Source of the DNA: JAPKZH01 sp964537875
Lineage (GTDB): Bacteria; Acidobacteriota; Aminicenantia; Aminicenantales; UBA4085
Assembly: GCA_964537875.1 (NCBI GenBank)
Contig: CAZIDN010000086.1
Coordinates: forward strand, 1 to 13,439
DNA length: 13,439 nucleotides
Direction of reading: 5' to 3'
Shown here: positions 8,741-13,439 of the stretch, piece by piece
Layout of the letters: every line of letters begins with the position of its first letter
Numbering within the stretch: the stretch's first letter is position 1
Made by a program: the position numbers and the translations under genes
The notes under the pieces: generated by a model
What the model saw: only the letters and a program-made list of their open reading frames with translations
The model's database searches: none
What the model was told of the DNA's origin: nothing

Positions 8741-8967
8741 GATATCCCCTTTCGGGCGGCGCTTAGGCCGCCCGCAGCCCCCGGACCCCGGGGAACCAGT
8801 CCCGTCGGTTCCCCCCGTCGCAAAAACTGACGGGCCCCCCCTCCGCTACGGGGGCTTGAGGGCGGCCTAAGCGCCGCCCATGCATTGTTAATTTATTTAT
8901 TGCGTTTGAGGCGATCCCGAAGGAGTTATTAGCCCCGCTCAACTTGACGCAACCTGAGATATCCCCT
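8741..8967. repeat. 10-bp direct repeat GATATCCCCT bracketing the GC-rich element
   Basis: The same ten bases occur at 8741-8750 and at 8958-8967. They flank a 207-bp segment that contains the REP-like pair. The second copy lies in the spacer of the selA promoter and ends on the first base of its -10 box. The repeat could be a duplicated insertion target, a paired operator, or chance. Confidence 0.4.
8754..8879. repeat. Inverted pair of REP-like palindromes (BIME-like element)
   Basis: A perfect 20-bp inverted repeat forms the ends: GGGCGGCGCTTAGGCCGCCC at 8754-8773 and its exact reverse complement at 8860-8879. Each arm is itself a palindrome, GGGCGGC-N6-GCCGCCC, as in REP units. The 86-bp interior can fold further: 8777-8782 with 8850-8855, 8790-8797 with 8807-8814, or the competing 8801-8806 with 8829-8834. 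The element is extremely GC-rich, while both flanks (8715-8740 and 8881-8900) are strongly AT-rich. It sits just after the GH94 stop and may act as a transcription barrier or mRNA 3' stabiliser for the operon. It has no coding evidence. Whether it recurs elsewhere in the genome cannot be seen here. Confidence 0.75.
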
Positions 8968-8972
8968 ATATT
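8944..8972 (+). promoter_or_regulatory. Predicted sigma70-type promoter of the selA-selB-selC cluster
   Basis: TTGACG (8944-8949) and TATATT (8967-8972) are separated by exactly 17 bases, near consensus for both boxes. Transcription would start around 8979 and leave a short leader of about 25 bases before the selA ATG at 9005. The promoter lies downstream of the REP-like pair, so selA is probably transcribed independently of the sugar operon. Confidence 0.65.
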
Positions 8973-9004
8973 AGCATTTTCCATAATCGATTTAGGGGAA
9001 TGCT

Positions 9005-10411
9005 ATGAATGAAACCCTTCTTCGCAAGCTTCCGGCCGTCGAGGCTTTGATCCAAAAAGCCCAGGAAAAGCAATTCATAGAAAAATTCGGCCGGGAAGAA
9101 GTCCTGAAATCGGCCCAGCGGGTCCTTGAGGATATCAGGCGCGCGATTCTCGATGAAAAGGCCCCCTCCTTGGCCGAAGCTGATCTCGTGCCCGGGCGTC
9201 TCCTCGATGAAATGGAGCGTCGCCTCGCCCACAAGTTCTCCCCTTCCCTCCGCAATGCCATAAACGCCACCGGGGTTATCATGCACTCCGGACTGGGCCG
9301 GGCCGTCCTGTCGCGAGCCGCCCAAGAAGCGATCCTCGAGGCCGCCCGGGGCTACTGCACCCTTGCCTTGGACCTCGAAACCGGACGCCGCAGCCAGCGG
9401 GACACCCATGTCAGCCGAATCCTCTGCGAACTGACGGGAGCGGAGGCGGCCACGATCGTCAACAATAACGCCGCGGCAACCGTCGTCATCCTCAACACTC
9501 TGGCCAGGGGCAAAGAAGTGATCGTCTCACGCGGCCAGCTCGTCGAAATCGGGGGCTCGTTCCGCATGCCGGAGGTGATGGAGACAAGCGGCGCCATCCT
9601 GCGCGAAGTCGGGGCGACCAATAAAACGCACCTCCGCGACTATGAGAATGCCATCGGGCCGAACACGGGGGCGATTCTGCGGGTCCACCATTCTAACTAC
9701 CGGATTATCGGTTTTGCCGAGGAAACGGGAATCGAAGAACTCGTCAAGCTGGGCCGGGCGCGAAACATCCCGGTCATCGACGACCTCGGTAGCGGCGCTC
9801 TCGTCGATTTGAAAGAATTCGGGCTCGAGAGCGAGCCCCTCGTCCAGCACAGTGTGGCGGCCGGAGTGGACGTGGCCTGCTTCAGCGGAGACAAGCTCAT
9901 CGGAGGCCCCCAATCGGGAATCATCGTCGGAAAGGCCGACTCGATCCAGAAGATCAAAAAGAATCCTCTGGTGAGAGCCTTCCGCTGCGGCAAACTTACG
10001 CTCGCCGCCATGGAAGCCACGCTCAAGCTTTTTCTAAACCAGAAAAAATTGCGGGAAGAGCATCCCATCTATAGGATGTTCGCAGTCGACCTCATGGAGC
10101 TCATGGTTCGAGCCGAGCGGCTAAAAAATGAGCTTGAGGACAGCATGCCGCGGAGCACCGAAGTCTTCATCGAAGACGGCGGGTCGTTCGTCGGAAGCGG
10201 GTCTGTTCCCACTGAAACGCTGCCGACAAAATTCCTGGCCGTTAAGCCGCGATCGCTTATCGCCGACGACTTCGCCCGAAAGCTCCGCTTCCATCTGCCT
10301 CCCATTTTCACCCGGATCCAGAGCGACTGCGTGATGTTCGACCTGCGCACGATCCAGCCGGACGAGGATGAGAAGGTCCGCGACGCCATCCTTAAGATCC
10401 TGAAAGAATAG
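9005..10411 (+). CDS. selA: L-seryl-tRNA(Sec) selenium transferase
   Basis: This 468-residue pyridoxal-phosphate enzyme converts seryl-tRNA(Sec) to selenocysteinyl-tRNA(Sec) with selenophosphate. The length matches bacterial SelA. An N-terminal helical tRNA-binding segment (LLRKLPAVEALI) opens the protein. It is followed by NATGVIMHSGLGRA, the NNNAAATVVILNTLARGKE stretch, the SRGQLVEIGGSFRMPEVM block and VGATNKTHLRDY. Lys297 in SGDKLIGGPQSG is the Schiff-base lysine. Aspartates in VIDDLGSGAL probably contact the cofactor. AGGGGA at 8994-8999, five bases before ATG, is a good ribosome site. The gene is first in the cluster with selB and selC, 27 bp before selB. Selenophosphate synthetase (selD) is not in the window and must come from elsewhere. 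Confidence 0.96.
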   Translation: MNETLLRKLPAVEALIQKAQEKQFIEKFGREEVLKSAQRVLEDIRRAILDEKAPSLAEADLVPGRLLDEMERRLAHKFSPSLRNAINATGVIMHSGLGRAVLSRAAQEAILEAARGYCTLALDLETGRRSQRDTHVSRILCELTGAEAATIVNNNAAATVVILNTLARGKEVIVSRGQLVEIGGSFRMPEVMETSGAILREVGATNKTHLRDYENAIGPNTGAILRVHHSNYRIIGFAEETGIEELVKLGRARNIPVIDDLGSGALVDLKEFGLESEPLVQHSVAAGVDVACFSGDKLIGGPQSGIIVGKADSIQKIKKNPLVRAFRCGKLTLAAMEATLKLFLNQKKLREEHPIYRMFAVDLMELMVRAERLKNELEDSMPRSTEVFIEDGGSFVGSGSVPTETLPTKFLAVKPRSLIADDFARKLRFHLPPIFTRIQSDCVMFDLRTIQPDEDEKVRDAILKILKE

Positions 10412-10438
10412 CCGGAGGAATCCTTCTGAAGTAAACCG

Positions 10439-12355
10439 ATGTCTGAAAAAGAGCACGTCATTATCGGAACCGGCGGCCATATCGACCACGGCAAGTCTTC
10501 CCTAGTCAAAGCGCTGACGGGAATCGATCCAGACACTCTCCCTGAAGAAAAAGAACGCGGCATGACCATCGAGCTGGGCTTTGTCTTCATGGACATCCCG
10601 GGCTATGAAAAGCAGATCGTTTTTATTGATGTGCCGGGCCACGAACGGTTCGTCAAGACCATGGTAGCCGGAGCGGCCAGCGTGGATGCGGCCCTTTTCG
10701 TAATCGCGGCCGACGAGGGGATCTCGGTCCAAACGCGTGAACATTTCGATATCCTCCAGCTCCTGGGCATTCCACTCGGGATGATCGCCTTGACCAAAGC
10801 CGACCTGGTCGATCAGGCGCGAATTGGGGAATTGACGTCCCAAATCGCCCATTTCGTCAAGGGAACTTTCCTCGAAGGGGCGGCGATTATTCCTGTTTCC
10901 GCCGTGACCAAAGCCGGCATCCCCGAAGTCAAATCTACGCTCATGGAAATCGGCCGCCGCGTCGAGAAGCGCCAGGACAGCGGCTTTTTCCGGATGCCGG
11001 TCGATCGCGTCTTCACCATCCATGGATTCGGAACGGTTATCGCCGGGACCGTCCTCTCCGGCGAGGTCCGCGTGGGCGACCGCATCGAAATCTATCCGGA
11101 GAAAATCGCGGCGAAAGTCAGAGGGATCCAAGTCCACAAAGCGCAGCGGGAAAAGTCCGAGATTGGCAAGCGGACGGCCCTCAACCTCCAGGATGTCGAT
11201 AAAGAAGCGCTCCGCCGAGGCCAATGCGCGGCCATGGAAGGCTCTCTCATACCGACCCAAAGAGTGGACGCCCGCCTGCGCCTCCTCCTAGACAGCTCCG
11301 TCGAGCTGAAAAACCGGGAACGCATCAGGCTTCATATCGGGACCGATGAAATCATCGCCCGGGTCGTCTTGCTCGAGAAGCCCAAACTCCTGCCGGGCGA
11401 ATCGTCCTTTGTCCAATTCGTCCTCGAATCGCCGACGGTTTGCCTGCTCAAGGATCGCTTCATCATCCGCACTTTTTCTCCTTTGATGACGATCGGCGGA
11501 GGAGAAATCCTGGATGCGACGCCGGCCCGGCATAAGCTGCAGGATGGACAAGTCATCGAAAGCCTAAGGCGGTGGCTGGGGACGACAGAAGATATTGGCG
11601 AGCAGGCCCTGACGAAATCGACTTTCAAGCCACTGGGTCAAAAAGAAATCGCGATTTCCTTGGGAAAATCGGCAGCAGAAATTCACGCCGCTCTACTCGG
11701 CCTCCTTAGCCACGGCAGAGTCGTTAAACTCGTCTCAGAGAAAGAGGAAAAATACATTTTGGCGGAATCATATGACTTTCTGCGAGAGAAGCTGTTCGAG
11801 TCTATCAAAAAATATTTAGAGGACCATCCGACGTTCCTGTACATCCCCCATTCCGACCTCAGGTCTCATTTTTTGAAAATGTCCGATGAACCGACGTTTA
11901 AGATTCTTCTCGATGATCTCGTGAATCGCAAATTGATATACAAGAAAGATTCCCAGATCGGACTGGTCGGCCATGAGATGAAGCTCAAGCCGAAGGACCA
12001 GGAGCTCATCGACCGAATCGAGCAGGAATTCAAAAGGGCGCGGTTCGAGACGCCCTTGGAAGATGAAGTCTGCCAGAAGCTGAGGCTAGAGCAGGCCGTC
12101 TTCAAAAGGTTAATGAACAGCCTGTTCCAACAGGGAAAGCTTGTCCGGCTCAATCGCAAAGTCGTTTATCATAAGGATGCCTTCCAAGCCGCGAAAGAGG
12201 TCCTGACCGGCCAACTCCAAAAGTCTAAGAGCATCACCATCGCCGAGCTGCGGGACAAGCTCAGGATGTCGCGCAAATATTCCCATGCCATTCTCGAATA
12301 TTTCGATACCATCGGCCTGACCAAACGTGTTGAAGACCGGCACGTCTTAAGGTAA
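10439..12355 (+). CDS. selB: Selenocysteine-specific elongation factor
   Basis: This 638-residue translation factor carries selenocysteinyl-tRNA(Sec) to the ribosome and binds the SECIS hairpin of selenoprotein mRNAs. The EF-Tu-like GTPase domain shows all expected motifs: P-loop GHIDHGKS at 13-20, the switch I region ERGMTIELGF at 39-48, DVPGH at 64-68 and TKAD at 119-122. Beta-barrel domains follow to about 360. The C-terminal part, about 375-638, is charged and helical and corresponds to the tandem winged helices that read SECIS. The length is slightly above that of E. coli SelB. A stop at 10427-10429 in this frame limits the start, and ATG 10439 puts the P-loop at the normal distance. The strong GGAGG at 10414-10418 is 20 bases away, too far to be ideal, so initiation may rely on the weak GAAG at 10428-10431 or on coupling to selA. 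Confidence 0.95.
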   Translation: MSEKEHVIIGTGGHIDHGKSSLVKALTGIDPDTLPEEKERGMTIELGFVFMDIPGYEKQIVFIDVPGHERFVKTMVAGAASVDAALFVIAADEGISVQTREHFDILQLLGIPLGMIALTKADLVDQARIGELTSQIAHFVKGTFLEGAAIIPVSAVTKAGIPEVKSTLMEIGRRVEKRQDSGFFRMPVDRVFTIHGFGTVIAGTVLSGEVRVGDRIEIYPEKIAAKVRGIQVHKAQREKSEIGKRTALNLQDVDKEALRRGQCAAMEGSLIPTQRVDARLRLLLDSSVELKNRERIRLHIGTDEIIARVVLLEKPKLLPGESSFVQFVLESPTVCLLKDRFIIRTFSPLMTIGGGEILDATPARHKLQDGQVIESLRRWLGTTEDIGEQALTKSTFKPLGQKEIAISLGKSAAEIHAALLGLLSHGRVVKLVSEKEEKYILAESYDFLREKLFESIKKYLEDHPTFLYIPHSDLRSHFLKMSDEPTFKILLDDLVNRKLIYKKDSQIGLVGHEMKLKPKDQELIDRIEQEFKRARFETPLEDEVCQKLRLEQAVFKRLMNSLFQQGKLVRLNRKVVYHKDAFQAAKEVLTGQLQKSKSITIAELRDKLRMSRKYSHAILEYFDTIGLTKRVEDRHVLR

Positions 12356-12373
12356 TATTGGGCGGCCCTAGCC

Positions 12374-12470
12374 GGGAGGGTCTAGGTTCCGGTGGGCCTT
12401 CTGGACTTCAAATCCAGTATGGGGCCTGACGAAGGTCCCGGATGGGTTCGACTCCCATACCCTCCCGCCA
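12374..12470 (+). tRNA. selC: tRNA-Sec (anticodon UCA)
   Basis: This is a 97-nt tRNA with the hallmarks of bacterial tRNA-Sec. The acceptor stem has 8 bp (GGGAGGGT 12374-12381 with ACCCTCCC). The D stem has 6 bp (12384-12389 with 12394-12399, including G-U pairs) and a 4-nt CGGT loop. The anticodon arm is CTGGA-CTTCAAA-TCCAG with the anticodon at 12408-12410. The variable arm is long (GGGGCCT with AGGTCCC). The T arm is ATGGG-TTCGACT-CCCAT, and G73 and CCA are encoded. It begins 18 bp after the selB stop with no separate promoter seen, so it is probably processed from the selA-selB transcript. It reads UGA as selenocysteine. Confidence 0.97.
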
Positions 12471-12564
12471 AGCCTTTTCCCCTGATATTTGAGAATTTTT
12501 GTATGTTTGCCTGATTTTTGGTTTTAAGCCCGAGTAAGCAAAACTGAGCCGTTTTTAGCGATTT

Positions 12565-12582
12565 TGTCCCCGCCCTGTCCCC
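12565..12582 (+). repeat. Direct repeat TGTCCCC, 11-bp period
   Basis: TGTCCCC occurs at 12565-12571 and again at 12576-12582, one helical turn apart. It lies about 35 bp upstream of the tRNA-like fragment. Such helically phased short repeats would suit binding sites of a recombinase or regulator, but they are short enough to be chance. Confidence 0.35.
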
Positions 12583-12616
12583 ACGGGTTAGGAAGAGGTC
12601 TACCCTAAAGGATACA

Positions 12617-12662
12617 AGGGACCTAAAATCCCTGTGTCGCTGGTTCGAGTCCGGCCAGGCGC
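12617..12662 (+). pseudogene. 3' half of a tRNA (anticodon arm to acceptor strand), 5' half missing
   Basis: An anticodon arm (AGGGA 12617-12621, 7-nt loop CCTAAAA, TCCCT 12629-12633) is followed by a 5-nt variable region and a good T arm (GCTGG-TTCGAGT-CCGGC, 12639-12655, one G-U pair). Next comes CAGGCGC, which would be the 3' acceptor strand. The apparent anticodon is TAA (Leu), but position 33 is C instead of the universal U, and the variable region is too short for tRNA-Leu. Upstream, no D arm and no matching GCGCCTG occur at the right distance, and no CCA follows. It resembles the duplicated or truncated tRNA end left by island integration. Confidence 0.4.
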
Positions 12663-12702
12663 TAAGCTCTCCTAGTTAGAAATCGACGGTTTTTCACTAT
12701 CC

Positions 12703-12722
12703 TGGTGACTGTATGGTGACTG
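12703..12722 (+). repeat. Direct repeat TGGTGACTG, 11-bp period
   Basis: TGGTGACTG is found at 12703-12711 and 12714-12722, separated by two bases. It lies downstream of the tRNA fragment and has the same period as the TGTCCCC pair on the other side of it. Confidence 0.4.
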
Positions 12723-12749
12723 AGAGGGAGGGGTCTATTTTTACTCATA

Positions 12750-12778
12750 TTGACATTAAATTTAGGCAGTGCTAAAAA
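12750..12778 (+). promoter_or_regulatory. Possible promoter upstream of the HEPN-like gene
   Basis: A perfect TTGACA (12750-12755) is followed 17 bases later by TAAAAA (12773-12778), a poor -10 box. It would give a leader of about 85 bases to the ATG at 12870. The region is AT-rich, so chance matches are likely. Confidence 0.3.
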
Positions 12779-12869
12779 GGAGCTATTAGAACCACGGAAT
12801 AGCTATTGTTGTATGACCCTCGAACATAATGATGGAAAAACTTAGGTGCCCTAATGCCAAGAAGTTATT

Positions 12870-13418
12870 ATGAATGAAGGAATTTTTCGAAAGTTTCTTG
12901 CCGTATGGGCTGAAACTGTAGAGATGGTTCATTTATTGACGGAAGAAACCTTAAGGATTACTCATTTAATAGACAAAGAAATTGAAAGACTAAAAAATAA
13001 AAGTGAGGAAGAAATTTTAAATGAATTGAAGCCCTGGTTTAGAATTGTTATTCGCTCTTCGATAACAACAATAGAGGCTATCTGTTATAGATTAAAACAA
13101 AACGCGATTTTAATTTGTAGCCAAAGAGAAAAATCGTTAAGTCTCCCTGAACTGGAAAAACTAAAAGAGAAAAAAAGGGACCGAGATGGGAGGCTACGAA
13201 ACTTTTATCTCGAAACGAAAGAAAATATAATTTTTACACTAAGAATAAATTATTATGCAGTTGATTCGCCCTTTGAAATAAAAGACCATGAGGGGTGGAC
13301 CAAATTGTGTGAGACTATCGAGGTCAGAAACAGATTGACTCATCCAAAGAAAAAAGATGATCTGGACGTTTCTCCACAACAGTTTAACCCGAGTTTGACA
13401 CGCATAGGCACTTTTTAG
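12870..13418 (+). CDS. Uncharacterised AT-rich protein with a HEPN-like R-x4-H motif
   Basis: This 182-residue, mostly helical and charged soluble protein has no signal peptide or membrane segment. It is rich in Lys, Glu, Ile and Asn codons ending in A or T, unlike every upstream gene, which points to transfer. Near the C-terminus, RNRLTHP places Arg153 and His158 in the R-x4-H spacing used as the RNase motif of HEPN domains, with Asn after the Arg as often seen. HEPN proteins are common as toxins or abortive-infection RNases, but many are inactive or structural, and no antitoxin-like partner is visible before the window ends. The frame stops only 24 residues after the motif, so the C-terminus may be short or disrupted. 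ATG at 12870 has only a weak purine-rich AAGAAG upstream. I do not recognise a named family with confidence. Confidence 0.6.
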   Translation: MNEGIFRKFLAVWAETVEMVHLLTEETLRITHLIDKEIERLKNKSEEEILNELKPWFRIVIRSSITTIEAICYRLKQNAILICSQREKSLSLPELEKLKEKKRDRDGRLRNFYLETKENIIFTLRINYYAVDSPFEIKDHEGWTKLCETIEVRNRLTHPKKKDDLDVSPQQFNPSLTRIGTF

Positions 13419-13439
13419 GCTCACATTAAATCCTAAGTG

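Larger units (their letters stand above)
12471..12869. other. AT-rich non-coding stretch downstream of selC, probable edge of acquired DNA
   Basis: About 400 bases with no convincing gene. Composition falls from GC-rich to AT-rich immediately after the tRNA-Sec CCA. The stretch contains a 3' tRNA fragment, two 11-bp-period direct repeats and a possible promoter, each listed separately. No terminator with a strong hairpin and T-run was found, and no integrase remnant was identified. No copy of the tRNA-Sec 3' end is present here. Confidence 0.5.

Noticed and set aside
8763..8984. Minus-strand open frame across the GC-rich palindromic element
   Set aside because: The sequence is explained by the inverted repeats. 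The frame has no ribosome site and no protein-like composition.
12360..12372. GGGCGGC before selC as a third REP copy
   Set aside because: Only the left half matches. The matching GCCGCCC half is absent, so it is no palindrome.
12534..12560. Possible terminator around AAAAC...GTTTTT after selC
   Set aside because: The stem is only about five mostly A-T pairs with no GC-rich hairpin, too weak to call.
12480..12610. Minus-strand peptide containing WGQGGDKIAKNGS, reminiscent of phage integrase tails
   Set aside because: The open frame is only about 20 residues between stops and no other integrase motif (R-H-R-Y) is nearby, so it cannot be called even as a remnant.
12781..12808. Repeated AGCTATT and the palindrome AATAGCTATT as an operator
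   Set aside because: It is short and AT-rich in an AT-rich region, with no supporting context beyond closeness to a weak promoter.

Overview
The window is a GC-rich bacterial segment. From about position 12,480 the sequence becomes visibly AT-rich. No taxonomic marker is present. The lipoprotein glycosidase, sodium-coupled symporter, GH94 phosphorylase and selA-selB-selC cluster together would fit an uncultured acidobacterial or Aminicenantes-like heterotroph, but that is a weak inference.

Region 1 (19-8702) is a tight four-gene plus-strand operon for sugar salvage. Its genes are a GHMP-family sugar 1-kinase fused to a GalU-like nucleotidyltransferase, a secreted GH20 beta-N-acetylhexosaminidase lipoprotein, an SSS-family symporter that starts at TTG, and a GH94 disaccharide phosphorylase. 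Gaps are 2 bp, 31 bp and a 1-base overlap, and the operon may begin upstream of the window. The proposed logic is as follows. The glycosidase trims amino-sugar glycans outside the cytoplasm and the symporter imports a small sugar. The phosphorylase splits a disaccharide with phosphate into a sugar 1-phosphate plus a free sugar. The kinase half phosphorylates the free sugar at C1, and the nucleotidyltransferase half activates sugar 1-phosphate to a UDP-sugar. This has the same layout as the bifidobacterial lacto-N-biose/galacto-N-biose pathway, built from different enzyme families, and is the best candidate here for an undescribed system.

Region 2 (8703-9004) is intergenic. It holds a very GC-rich pair of inverted REP-like palindromes (8754-8879) inside AT-rich flanks, a 10-bp direct repeat that brackets the element, and a clear sigma70-type promoter for selA.

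Region 3 (9005-12470) is the selenocysteine machinery: selA, selB, and selC, an 8-bp-acceptor tRNA-Sec with anticodon UCA that starts 18 bp after selB. No selD and no selenoprotein gene was recognised in the window.

Region 4 (12471-13439), downstream of selC, looks like horizontally acquired DNA. It contains a 3' half of a second, unrelated tRNA, two short direct repeats that both have an 11-bp period, a possible promoter, and an AT-rich gene for a 182-residue protein with a HEPN-like R-x4-H motif. No integrase gene lies in the window.
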